A DNA stretch of 64,000 bases, taken from the NCBI RefSeq assembly GCF_000242595.2, contig NC_017098.1, positions 1,426,001 to 1,490,000 on the forward strand, read 5' to 3'. How positions within the stretch are numbered: the stretch's first letter is position 1; every line of letters starts with the position of its first letter. The position numbers were made by a program, and so were the translations under genes. Below, piece after piece: positions 25,803 to 34,160 of this stretch. The notes beneath the pieces are model-generated. The model saw only the letters and a program-made list of their open reading frames with translations, made no database searches and was not told where the DNA came from. The stretch is from Spirochaeta africana DSM 8902. GTDB lineage: Bacteria; Spirochaetota; Spirochaetia; DSM-27196; DSM-8902.

Positions 25803-27241
25803 CTGCCTGCGGCAACATCACCGCCGGAACCGGTCCAGTTGGTGTGAAAAAACTCACCCCGCGGCTTGTCGGTGCGTTCATAGGTGTGGGCACCGAAATA
25901 GTCGCGCTGTGCCTGAATCATGTTGGCCGAGAGTCGCTCGCTGCGGTACCCGTCGTAGAACGACAGCGCGGTCGCCATTGTCGGCACCGGCACACCGGAA
26001 AGCGCAGCCTGGGCTACCACACGGCGCCAGCCGTCCTGGGAGGAATGGATGAGTTCGCGAAAATATTCGTCCTGCAACAGATTCGGCAGCTGCGGGTTGC
26101 GATCGTAGGCTTCCTTGATGTTGCCAAGGAATGCGCTGCGGATTATGCAGCCTTCACGCCACATCATGGCCACGGCGCCATAATCGATATCCCAGTTGTT
26201 TTCTTCGGAGGCCTGGCGGATCAGCATGTAGCCCTGGGCGTACGAAACAATCTTGCTGGCAAGCAGTGCCTTGCGAATATCCTCCACAAATCCGGTCGTG
26301 TCGCCATCAAAACGGTGCTCCGGTCCCTGCAGCAGTTTCGATGCCTGTACACGTTCATCCTTCAGGGCGGAGAGAGAGCGGGCCAGCACAGCCTCGATGA
26401 TCAGGGTAACCGGTATGCCGGCATCCAGGGCGTTGATGCCGGTCCATTTGCCGGTACCTTTCTGACCGGCGGCATCCATAATTTTGTCCAGCAGATAGGT
26501 GCCGTCGGGTTCCTTATAACCGAGAATGTCGCGGGTGATCTCGACCAGGAAACTGTCCAGTTCGGTGGTGTTCCAGTCATCGAAAATTTTGTGCATCTCC
26601 TGATTGGACAGCCCAAGGACGTGCTTCATTAGAAAGTAGGCCTCGCTGATCAGCTGCATATCGCCGTACTCAATGCCATTATGCACCATCTTTACATAGT
26701 GGCCGGCTCCATCCTTGCCGACCCAGTCGCAGCACGGGGTGCCATCGGGGGTTTTCGCAGCAATACCCTGAAAAATCGGTTTGACTGCCGGCCATGCCTC
26801 GGGGTTTCCCCCCGGCATAATCGAGGGGCCGCGTCGGGCACCTTCCTCGCCGCCGGATACACCGGTCCCGATGAACAGGATACCCTTTTCCGCGAGATCC
26901 CGGGTGCGACGGGTAGAGTCAGGATAGTGAGAATTCCCCCCGTCGATGATAATGTCACCGGTTTGCAGGTGCGGCAGCAGCATATCGATAAAACTGTCTA
27001 CCACTGCGCCGGCCTTGACCATCAGCATGATGCGGCGCGGGCGTTTCAGGGCAGCAACGAACTCCGCCACCGAACGGGTAGGTAGTATGGTATCATGTCC
27101 CTTGGCAGGGCCCTCTACAAAGCGATCAACCTTTTCCACCGTGCGGTTAAAAACCGCAACCGTGTAGCCATGGTCGCTCATGTTCAGTACCAGATTCTGT
27201 CCCATAACCGCTAATCCAATCAGTCCAATGTCAGCCTGCAT
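25790..27241 (-). CDS. gnd: 6-phosphogluconate dehydrogenase, decarboxylating
   Basis: 483 residues. It converts 6-phosphogluconate to ribulose 5-phosphate with NADP reduction in the oxidative pentose phosphate pathway. Landmarks are the nucleotide-binding GLAVMGQNL at the start, GTGVSGGEEGARRGPSIMPGG, and the catalytic KMVHNGIEYGDMQL. The C-terminal GTGKWT and SYDGYRSERLSANMIQAQRD-type segments are present. Length is normal for the long (E. coli-like) form. AAGGAGA precedes the ATG. No zwf or pgl lies nearby. Confidence 0.97.
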   Translation of the reverse strand: MQADIGLIGLAVMGQNLVLNMSDHGYTVAVFNRTVEKVDRFVEGPAKGHDTILPTRSVAEFVAALKRPRRIMLMVKAGAVVDSFIDMLLPHLQTGDIIIDGGNSHYPDSTRRTRDLAEKGILFIGTGVSGGEEGARRGPSIMPGGNPEAWPAVKPIFQGIAAKTPDGTPCCDWVGKDGAGHYVKMVHNGIEYGDMQLISEAYFLMKHVLGLSNQEMHKIFDDWNTTELDSFLVEITRDILGYKEPDGTYLLDKIMDAAGQKGTGKWTGINALDAGIPVTLIIEAVLARSLSALKDERVQASKLLQGPEHRFDGDTTGFVEDIRKALLASKIVSYAQGYMLIRQASEENNWDIDYGAVAMMWREGCIIRSAFLGNIKEAYDRNPQLPNLLQDEYFRELIHSSQDGWRRVVAQAALSGVPVPTMATALSFYDGYRSERLSANMIQAQRDYFGAHTYERTDKPRGEFFHTNWTGSGGDVAAGSYNV

Positions 27242-27309
27242 ATAGTCTCCTTGCTCACTCTGTGTCTCGCTATAGTGTAACGATTTTGTCGGATAACCGC
27301 CACCGCTGT

Positions 27310-27594
27310 TCAGTAGCGCACCTCAAATCCATTCAGCTGCGGCTGGTGTCCGGCATCCGCGGTTTTTACCTGATCAACCTGGGCCAGCGGCGGGCCAGTG
27401 CGGGCAGCCTGCAGAAATTGTCGGATGGATGCCCGGTCGCCCTGTACCAGGCATTCCACTGAACCATCGCTGCGGTTGCGAACCCAGCCGGTCAATCCCA
27501 GCCCGCGGGCATTACCAACCAGATAGTAGCGCATTCCCACTCCTTGTACCCGGCCGCGTATCCGCAGCATTACGCCTTGATATTGGGATTGCAT
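27310..27594 (-). CDS. acyP: Acylphosphatase
   Basis: 94 residues, the normal size. It hydrolyses acyl phosphates such as 1,3-bisphosphoglycerate. The catalytic Arg22 (GRVQGVGMRYYL) and Asn40 (GWVRNRSDGSVE) are present. Its start lies 25 bp inside the end of the upstream ParB-fold gene, so the two are translated together. Confidence 0.93.
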   Translation of the reverse strand: MQSQYQGVMLRIRGRVQGVGMRYYLVGNARGLGLTGWVRNRSDGSVECLVQGDRASIRQFLQAARTGPPLAQVDQVKTADAGHQPQLNGFEVRY

Positions 27595-28844
27595 GCCAGA
27601 AACTCCTTGAAGCTGTCCTCCAGGTCAATAACCCGGATATAACCCAGCTTTTTGGTTTCCTTTAGTATACGACGCTGCCAGAATTTCATCCAGCGCATGT
27701 ATACCACCGGAAAGGGCTTGGTAAGGTCCTCGCGCTCGTACAGCCGCAGGGCTGGCGAAAACAGCGAGTCGTGCCAGTCACATACCAGCTGATCAAGCAA
27801 CGGCTTGCGCTGCAGCTTCTGACGGATATAGCCGAAGTGGGTAACAAACAGCTGCCGCATAAGGAAGCGATAAAAATCGCACTGTCCCTCAGGGATACGT
27901 GCATCCGGTCTGAAGACCAGAATCCGGCTCAGCCGGAAGAACCGACGACGCTCCTGTTCGGGCGTTGCCATCAATCTGCGCCAGATCCGGCGCGTCAGAT
28001 GTGCACCTACGTGCAGGGGATTCAGCTGGGTATTGCGTGCCAGGTAGCGGCTGGCTGCCTCGGTTACACTGGCATCGCAGGACAGTGTTTCCCGGTGTTC
28101 CAGGATGTCACAGAGAATGTCCAGGTCGGTCTTGTTCGGGTACAGGGTCGGCAGCGCCTGGCGACGGATGATATGCATAAGCGGGGTGAATATCTCTTCG
28201 TCCCAGCGGTGCGCAATCTCTTCCTCGTCCGGGTGGTAGCCCAGCAGATGCTGGAGCTTGAGTCGGGATACATGATACACCTGTCGCTCCAGTCGCTGCC
28301 AGGTTTCTGCGCTGCCCTGCCCGAAGCGTTTTTCATCGATATAGCGGAACAGGGTGGTACGGCGCGCAAAGGCAACCTTGGCCCCGTACATCCCCAGGCT
28401 TGAGTAACAGAGGTTGGGCGGCAGCTGCACCGGAGACTCGATCTGTTGGACAACCGCATCCAGGTACCCGTTGGTATGGGTTCTGGCTGCCGAAACACGA
28501 TGATTGCCGTCCTGTACAAAGTAGTAACCGCCGAGTTCAAAAAGCTGCAGTGATTCGTTCAGACTGGATGAGAGGTAGAGGTCGCGAATACTGGTCCAGC
28601 GAATCTCCATCGAGCGACGGATAGGCAGGAACCCGACAGCGAAGTCGTTGGCACGGTCTACACTGCCGATGATCCGGCGGCAGTCGACCGTCTGCATGCC
28701 GGCATAGCGCTCTGCACGCGCCGGAAGTTGATCAAGGACAGCCCGCAGCGACAGCATGTGACCGTCATGGTTCGGCAGAAAAACCAGTCGACGCAGACGC
28801 CGCCGTCCGGCTCGGTATACCTCGTGAAACTTCTTGGTCACCAT
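27570..28844 (-). CDS. ParB-fold (DUF4032-like) protein
   Basis: 424 residues. The N-terminal part (about 40-125) has a ParB/sulfiredoxin-like pattern: CRRIIGSVDRANDF, then YYFVQDGNHRVSAARTHTNG. The GNHRVSAA box normally binds nucleotide. The rest is Arg- and aromatic-rich, helical, without a recognised motif. I know a similar N-terminus from actinobacterial DUF4032 proteins. The ATG at 28844 was chosen because CATACT ends 7 nt upstream and family similarity begins just after it; the open frame further upstream is antisense to argA. Function is unknown. Confidence 0.65.
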   Translation of the reverse strand: MVTKKFHEVYRAGRRRLRRLVFLPNHDGHMLSLRAVLDQLPARAERYAGMQTVDCRRIIGSVDRANDFAVGFLPIRRSMEIRWTSIRDLYLSSSLNESLQLFELGGYYFVQDGNHRVSAARTHTNGYLDAVVQQIESPVQLPPNLCYSSLGMYGAKVAFARRTTLFRYIDEKRFGQGSAETWQRLERQVYHVSRLKLQHLLGYHPDEEEIAHRWDEEIFTPLMHIIRRQALPTLYPNKTDLDILCDILEHRETLSCDASVTEAASRYLARNTQLNPLHVGAHLTRRIWRRLMATPEQERRRFFRLSRILVFRPDARIPEGQCDFYRFLMRQLFVTHFGYIRQKLQRKPLLDQLVCDWHDSLFSPALRLYEREDLTKPFPVVYMRWMKFWQRRILKETKKLGYIRVIDLEDSFKEFLACNPNIKA

Positions 28845-28851
28845 TGCTTCA

Positions 28852-28903
28852 AGTATGACGGATTCTGTTGATGATTGCCAAGGGGCGGAGTTTTGCGCAT
28901 ACT
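28852..28903. promoter_or_regulatory. Back-to-back leaderless promoters of argA and the ParB-fold gene
   Basis: The hexamer TTGCCA (28875-28880; TGGCAA on the other strand) is centred between two copies of CATACT, each 17 bp away: plus strand 28898-28903 and minus strand 28857-28852. Each CATACT ends 7 nt before its ATG. The region is fully symmetric in layout (66 bp). Confidence 0.6.
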
Positions 28904-28910
28904 GTGGTCT

Positions 28911-30218
28911 ATGGCTGTGCATTTGATTCGCGACATTTTCGCCTATGCTGATCGTTTTCAGGGTTCGGTATTTGTAATCCAGATTGACTATGACGTTATT
29001 GCCCACCCCTCGTTTCCGGTGGTACTGCAGGATCTGGTGCTGCTGCACCAGATCGGCATACGCGTGGTGCTGGTCCCCGGTGCACGCCGACACATCGATC
29101 AGGTTCTGGAGCGCTACGGTATTTCCTGTCCGACGGTGCAGGGGGTCAGGGTTAGCCGTCCAGAGGCAATCCCGTTTATCAAGATGGCTGCTTTCGATGC
29201 CGCAAATCGTGTCATGACCTTGCTCAGTCGGCATCGGGTAACCGGGATTATCGGTAACTGGGTCCGCAGCCGCGGGTTGGGGGTTATTAACGGTGTTGAC
29301 TACGAGGAATCCGGCAAGGTCGATCGCATCAGTATCGACCTGATCGAGGCAGTGCTGGATGACGGACTGGTGCCGATCTTTCCCTGTATCGGATGGAGCT
29401 CCACCGGCAAACCCTATAACATATCGAGCCTGGAGCTCGCCGCCAGACTGGCTGCCGACCTGGGGGCGGCCAAGCTTTTCTATCTGGCAGGCTTCGAGGG
29501 GCTAACGCGCGAAACTCTGCAGATCCCGGAGGATTTTTTACTCGACAGCTCCGGGCGCATCTCGCGGCTGTATCCGGATCAGGCGATGCAGCTGCTGCAG
29601 AACAACCCGCAATGTGATCAGTATATCGCCTCCATGATCGAGTGCTCGGTGAATGCCTGTCGCGCCGGGGTTGAGCGTGCTCATATCGTGGATGGTCGTC
29701 GTGACGGAGTTATTCTCGAGGAGGTGTTTACCAACCAGGGTGTGGGCACCATGATTCACAAGGCCCCGTTCGAGAGTTTACGAGCCATGACCGATGAGGA
29801 CGTGCCGGCCGTTATCAGGCTGATGCAGCCGGCAATGGAGAAGGGGATCCTGGTACAGCGTTCAGCCGAGGATCTGCAGCAGCAGTTGAGTGACTATGTG
29901 GTGTATGCCGCCGATGAACAGATTGTAGGCTGCGGGGCACTGCACCGCTGGGGCGAAGACTGTGCCGAGATCGCTGCCCTTGCTGCCGACACCGATAAAC
30001 CGTATGAGGGGGTCGGGGAGCGGCTGCTGCAGTATCTGCTGGAGAAGGCCCGGTCGATCGGCTGTCGTACGGTGTTTGTGCTGACTACCCAGACCGCTGA
30101 CTGGTTTGCCCGGTTCGGATTCGAGCATGCAGATATCGATCATCTGCCGCCTCAGCGCCGGGAGAGTTATAACCCGCAGCGTCGCAGCCGGGTACTGCTG
30201 CATCACCTCAAGGATTGA
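28911..30218 (+). CDS. argA: N-acetylglutamate synthase (ArgA type)
   Basis: 435 residues. The enzyme acetylates glutamate with acetyl-CoA in the first step of arginine synthesis. An amino-acid-kinase domain (about 1-285; VLVPGARRHIDQVL, then ITGIIGNWV-like segment) is followed by a GNAT acetyltransferase domain (about 290-435; FVLTTQTADWFARFGF). It parallels the E. coli protein over its whole length, including the end (YNPQRRSRVLLHHL versus YNYQRKSKVLMADL). The ATG at 28911 is favoured by the leaderless promoter layout, though a TTG at 28893 with a purine-rich stretch before it is possible. Confidence 0.93.
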   Translation: MAVHLIRDIFAYADRFQGSVFVIQIDYDVIAHPSFPVVLQDLVLLHQIGIRVVLVPGARRHIDQVLERYGISCPTVQGVRVSRPEAIPFIKMAAFDAANRVMTLLSRHRVTGIIGNWVRSRGLGVINGVDYEESGKVDRISIDLIEAVLDDGLVPIFPCIGWSSTGKPYNISSLELAARLAADLGAAKLFYLAGFEGLTRETLQIPEDFLLDSSGRISRLYPDQAMQLLQNNPQCDQYIASMIECSVNACRAGVERAHIVDGRRDGVILEEVFTNQGVGTMIHKAPFESLRAMTDEDVPAVIRLMQPAMEKGILVQRSAEDLQQQLSDYVVYAADEQIVGCGALHRWGEDCAEIAALAADTDKPYEGVGERLLQYLLEKARSIGCRTVFVLTTQTADWFARFGFEHADIDHLPPQRRESYNPQRRSRVLLHHLKD

Positions 30219-30222
30219 GTCT

Positions 30223-30585
30223 ATGCTGGCAATTCAGATTGAGAATATCCGCTTGCGGTGTATAGTCGGGGTGTACCCCCGTGAACGGTACCGCCGGCAG
30301 CCGCTGCGGATTGATCTGCGGCTGCTGTATGCCGATACCGCAATCATCCGCCAGGACGACATTGCGGTCGGGATGGATTATGCGCATATCACCCGGGATG
30401 TGCAGCGCTGGGCATCGGAGGGCCGGTTCCAGACGATCGAGGCTCTGGCCGGTTCGCTGGCCCACCGACTGGGCAGCGACTACCCGCAGATTGCGGAGGT
30501 ACAGATTACCATCCGCAAACCGCGTGCCCTGTCTGGTCGTGCGGTGGCCGGGGTCGTGTATAGCTGGCAGCCGGCCACTGATTAA
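30223..30585 (+). CDS. folB: Dihydroneopterin aldolase
   Basis: 120 residues, normal length. It cleaves dihydroneopterin to 6-hydroxymethyl-dihydropterin in folate synthesis. MDYAHITRDV, the FQTIEALAGSLA segment with the conserved Glu, and ITIRKPRAL with the conserved Lys are all present. It starts 4 nt after the argA stop, so co-transcription is likely. No other folate genes are adjacent. Its stop codon lies in a small tandem duplication derived from the convergent gene's 3' end. Confidence 0.93.
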   Translation: MLAIQIENIRLRCIVGVYPRERYRRQPLRIDLRLLYADTAIIRQDDIAVGMDYAHITRDVQRWASEGRFQTIEALAGSLAHRLGSDYPQIAEVQITIRKPRALSGRAVAGVVYSWQPATD

Positions 30586-30645
30586 AATCCTGGCAGCCTG
30601 CGATTCCGGTAGCCTGCGGTTAAAATCCCGGTAGCCTGCGATCCC
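30582..30645. repeat. Tandem duplication of the TIGR03545 gene's 3' end
   Basis: A 26-bp sequence at 30582-30607 repeats at 30620-30645 with 3 mismatches. On the minus strand both encode ...RLPGF followed by TAA, the last residues of the TIGR03545 protein. A partial third copy (GGTAGCCTGCG) lies between them at about 30608-30618. Confidence 0.75.
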
Positions 30646-32893
30646 GTCGGATAGCATCCATCTGTCGTTGGGCCTCCTCCTCGGCTCGCTGCCGCGCGGC
30701 TTCCTCGGCGGCCTCACGCTCCTCCCGGGCGCGCTGCTCAGCCGCCTCGGCGGCCTCACGTGCCCGGCGTTCGGCGGCAGCGGTCTCTTCCTGCGCTCGC
30801 CGCTCGGCAGCAGCAGCCTGCTCCTGCAATTCCTGTTCAAGCTCCTGTCTGCTTTGCTCGAGAGAGCCCATCGTGTCACGAAACTGTTGTTCCGCTTCGG
30901 CGATCATCTCACGGTACTCATTGGCCTCTTGCTGGAATTCGCTGGCCTGGCGGGTTATCTCCTGCAAGCGCTGCTGGTAGGGTTCAAGCTCGGCCTGTTG
31001 TTGCTCGAGCTGCTGCTGAAGTTCGCGTTCAAGCCTCTCGCGCAGCACATCGCGCTGTGCATTGAATACCTGCTGCAGCCCCTCGGCAAGATGGCGGTCG
31101 AGATTGGTGCTGCCGTGCAGCTGGCTGATGCGACCCTGTCGCACCAGTGCCGAGAGCTCAACCTCGACACTACCGGCTTGCTCAATCGCATCTTCGAGCA
31201 GCTGCAGCAGTAGCTGATTGCCGCTGGCACCCTGCAGCCGCGGTGCGGTGATTCTGATGTCGCCCTCAACGGCAACCGAGCCATCGCGGCTCATGATAGT
31301 GTCCCAGTACATCTCGGCGGTTCCTGTCAGCTGCAGTCTGCCGATCCCTGGCAGTTCATGATCAATATCAACGGGTAAACCCTGGTAGCCAACAGCAAGC
31401 TGGATTGGCGGTTCTGACGGGCGGTGCAGCGGCAGGTAGCCCTCTGCCTGTATCCCGGATTCCTCGCTGGCAAAGTGGTATTTAAGTTCGGTTGCCTCGG
31501 TCAATCGGGTCGGACTGCTACTTAACCGCTCCAGAGATAGTTCATGCTGTCCCTCGCCGGTGCTGAAACCCGAGAATGCACGCCCAAGGTAGAGCACGCC
31601 GGGGTACTCCTGACCCGGGAATTCCACATCGATACCGCCGCGGGAGGGGGCTGCGCCGCCAGACTCTGTGCCGGGTGCGAAACGCTGCTGTAGCTCCTGC
31701 AGCCGTTCAATACGTTGGTAGGCAGTACGAATATCCTGGATTCGGGACAGACCGGCATCGCTGATAAACGATGCCGCAATACCGATGAGCAGATCACCCG
31801 GGTCGTCAGTCAGGTCTGCGAGCCGGCTCTGCAGCATTGCGAGGTCCTGCTCGTAGTCCTCCTGCATCCCGGCGATGCGCTGCTGCACCTGCTGTATTTC
31901 GGAGCGGGCCTCTTGTATAGGCTGCTGTAGCTCGTGCTGCAGATTTTGAACCTGGGAACTCGCCTGTCGCAGCTCATCACGGGCCGCAATAATCTCATCC
32001 AGGCTGCGCAGATCCTGTGGCCGCAGTGCGGCAACATCTTGAGCGGTGCCTTGTGCAGCATCCAGCTGCTCACGGTACTCTCGCTGCTGGCTCGCCCAGC
32101 TGGCCGTCAGAGAATCGGCAGCCTCGCGAGCCTCGCGAGCAGAGCGTGTGATGGCGAGGTTGTCAAACTCATCTTGTATCACTGCCGACACACTCCCGGG
32201 TGAAAGTGCCGGCAGCGACAGATCCAGCAGTGGGTCGCGGGCTGACTGTTCTGCGGCAGCTGTCCCGGTTTCCTCAGGTGACGTTTCGCTATAGCGAGGC
32301 AGGGCACCGCTGACTGAACGCTGGCCGCCGTGCGCCAGGCTGCCGATCTGCATGTTCGTTATCGCAAGCTGTCGCCTTAGCAAGCCTGGTAAGTGGATCT
32401 CCAGAACAAGATCATCGGCCTGGAAGAGATTACGCATCGGCCGATTCTGGTTGGCAACCGTGACCTGCTCTATCGTAATGCTCCCGCTCAGCAGTTGAAG
32501 ATTCAGTCCCTGCACATCTGCCTGTGCCTGGAACACGTACTCAAGGCCGGATTCCAGGGCCTCGGTCAAAAGTCGGTCTTTCCATACCAGATTGAATATC
32601 ATCAGACCGGCTACTACGAGAGCCGGCAGGATCAGGCGCCCGGTTCTGAGCATCCCCCGGTTCTGTTTGATCGCCTTGGCCAGTTTTTTCAGCCGTTTGA
32701 GTTCTTTGGTGTCCGGATCAGGCTTCAGGTGTCGCTTGCCGTCATCACCCAGGATGAACATCGAGTCAAGGAAATCACGATCGTGCGGCAGATGCAGCCG
32801 ACCGATCAGGGTGTGCTGGAATCTTTTCGGGGTGTACGACCGCCGAGCGATTTTCGGGATGCGCTGGCTCTTGAGTTGTTTCTCCCGTTTCAT
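30620..32893 (-). CDS. TIGR03545 family protein
   Basis: 757 residues. A basic N-terminus (1-80) is followed by one membrane segment at about 87-103. A large extracytoplasmic part follows, with beta-rich AsmA-like stretches (SITIEQVTVANQNRPM). Long heptad coiled coils lie at about 255-365 and 640-750, the last very rich in Glu, Gln, Ala and Arg. Family assignment rests on the opening segment and the pairing with the TIGR03546 gene 2 bp upstream. Function is unknown; lipid transport or envelope organisation by analogy to AsmA is a guess. Confidence 0.85.
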   Translation of the reverse strand: MKREKQLKSQRIPKIARRSYTPKRFQHTLIGRLHLPHDRDFLDSMFILGDDGKRHLKPDPDTKELKRLKKLAKAIKQNRGMLRTGRLILPALVVAGLMIFNLVWKDRLLTEALESGLEYVFQAQADVQGLNLQLLSGSITIEQVTVANQNRPMRNLFQADDLVLEIHLPGLLRRQLAITNMQIGSLAHGGQRSVSGALPRYSETSPEETGTAAAEQSARDPLLDLSLPALSPGSVSAVIQDEFDNLAITRSAREAREAADSLTASWASQQREYREQLDAAQGTAQDVAALRPQDLRSLDEIIAARDELRQASSQVQNLQHELQQPIQEARSEIQQVQQRIAGMQEDYEQDLAMLQSRLADLTDDPGDLLIGIAASFISDAGLSRIQDIRTAYQRIERLQELQQRFAPGTESGGAAPSRGGIDVEFPGQEYPGVLYLGRAFSGFSTGEGQHELSLERLSSSPTRLTEATELKYHFASEESGIQAEGYLPLHRPSEPPIQLAVGYQGLPVDIDHELPGIGRLQLTGTAEMYWDTIMSRDGSVAVEGDIRITAPRLQGASGNQLLLQLLEDAIEQAGSVEVELSALVRQGRISQLHGSTNLDRHLAEGLQQVFNAQRDVLRERLERELQQQLEQQQAELEPYQQRLQEITRQASEFQQEANEYREMIAEAEQQFRDTMGSLEQSRQELEQELQEQAAAAERRAQEETAAAERRAREAAEAAEQRAREEREAAEEAARQRAEEEAQRQMDAIRRDRRLPGF

Positions 32894-32895
32894 TC

Positions 32896-33438
32896 TCAGC
32901 CTCCGATAGTGTCATAAAATACAGTCCACTTGTGCACAGCGCGGATCAGCTTGGCGACCTTGGGGGATTTATAGATCTTTTGTGCCCAGGTGCTGGATGC
33001 AATCCCGGGGACTACCCGGGTGCGCAGCGGCACTACCAGCGATTTTGTCGCCAGAAACACCAATGGAAAGATGGCCAGTCCGGTAATAAATCCCCCCATT
33101 ACCACGGTATTGTTAAAGCGACTTAATGGGAGCAGGGGCAGGGCGTACAGGTCGCTCCACAGGGCATACAGGGCATCAGTGGTCAGAACGCGGTACCCGA
33201 TGTCATGGAGAAGGGGATCCAGCAGCTGTGTCGCCAGAGAACCAAGCCCGAGGGTGAGCAGCGCAATCGCCTGGTTCACCTTTACAAAGAAAATCAGCAG
33301 GAACACCAACCAGAACAGCAGTGACGCCCCGGGAATCAAGGCTGCCCATACCCCCAGTGCTACCGCAGCCGCAATCTCGCCGGGCCGTTTGTTGGAATAC
33401 AATGCCGCCAGTACACGGGCAATACTCGAAATAACCAT
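32896..33438 (-). CDS. TIGR03546 family membrane protein
   Basis: 180 residues with three to four hydrophobic segments (about 20-75 and 112-135) and a basic C-terminus. It resembles DUF2062-like small membrane proteins (ALIPGASLLFWLVFLL). GAGGAGG lies just before the ATG and the next gene starts 2 bp after its stop, so it forms a fixed two-gene unit with TIGR03545. CATAAT at 33457-33452 is a likely -10. Confidence 0.85.
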   Translation of the reverse strand: MVISSIARVLAALYSNKRPGEIAAAVALGVWAALIPGASLLFWLVFLLIFFVKVNQAIALLTLGLGSLATQLLDPLLHDIGYRVLTTDALYALWSDLYALPLLPLSRFNNTVVMGGFITGLAIFPLVFLATKSLVVPLRTRVVPGIASSTWAQKIYKSPKVAKLIRAVHKWTVFYDTIGG

Positions 33439-33475
33439 GCCGCCTCCTCGGATTATGCAGCAGACGGGTCATAAA

Positions 33476-33504
33476 TTGACGCAACCGCCCCGCTGTGTCA
33501 TAGT
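33476..33504 (+). promoter_or_regulatory. dcd promoter, leaderless type
   Basis: TTGACG (33476-33481), exactly 17 bp, CATAGT (33499-33504), 6 nt, then the dcd ATG. No Shine-Dalgarno. This is one of the best -35 matches of the set. Confidence 0.65.
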
Positions 33505-33510
33505 ACTACC

Positions 33511-34041
33511 ATGATTCTATCAGGTAAAGAGATTCGGCGCCGTCTTGGGCAGGACATACATATCGACCCCTTTAACGAAGATCAGGTCAACCCGAACAGC
33601 TACAACCTTTCGTTGCATAACGAGCTGCTGGTGTATCAGGAGCATGAGCTGGACATGAAGCGCAACAACCTCAGCCGCAGGATTGAAATTCCCGAAGATG
33701 GGCTGTTGCTGGAGCCGAATCGCCTCTATCTTGGCCGCACACGCGAGTATACCGAAACCCGCAACCTGGTGCCGATGCTTGAAGGGCGCTCATCGATTGG
33801 CCGACTTGGTCTGTTCGTGCATATTACCGCAGGTTTTGGTGATGTCGGTTTCAAGGGGTTCTGGACGCTTGAGATTTTCTGCGTGCAGCCTATCAGAATC
33901 TATGCCGGCGTAGAGATCGCCCAGGTATTTTACCATACGATTGAGGGGGATTACGACACCTATCGCAGCGGCAAGTACCAGAACAACCATGATATCCAGC
34001 ATTCGATGTTGTACAAGGATTTCGAGCGGAAATCCCGCTAA
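33511..34041 (+). CDS. dcd: dCTP deaminase
   Basis: 176 residues. It deaminates dCTP to dUTP for thymidylate synthesis. It shows the family's DQVNPNSYNLSL start and LEGRSSIGRLGLFVHITAG. The catalytic Glu lies in GFWTLEIF. The C-terminal SGKYQNN segment closes the active site. An insertion sequence begins 20 bp after its stop, leaving the gene whole. Confidence 0.95.
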   Translation: MILSGKEIRRRLGQDIHIDPFNEDQVNPNSYNLSLHNELLVYQEHELDMKRNNLSRRIEIPEDGLLLEPNRLYLGRTREYTETRNLVPMLEGRSSIGRLGLFVHITAGFGDVGFKGFWTLEIFCVQPIRIYAGVEIAQVFYHTIEGDYDTYRSGKYQNNHDIQHSMLYKDFERKSR

Positions 34042-34060
34042 GGAATTTCTTAAGACATCC

Positions 34061-34072
34061 CAAAACGACACC
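34061..34072 (+). repeat. Left inverted repeat of the second IS
   Basis: CAAAACGACACC; an exact inverted match to 35320-35331. Confidence 0.8.
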
Positions 34073-34160
34073 TGCATTTTTTCTCTTTCTGCCGTGAAAA
34101 TGATTCCCCAGGCAAATTTCCTGTGTAGTAACAGGTACCAACCCATTGCAGGAGGTACCA

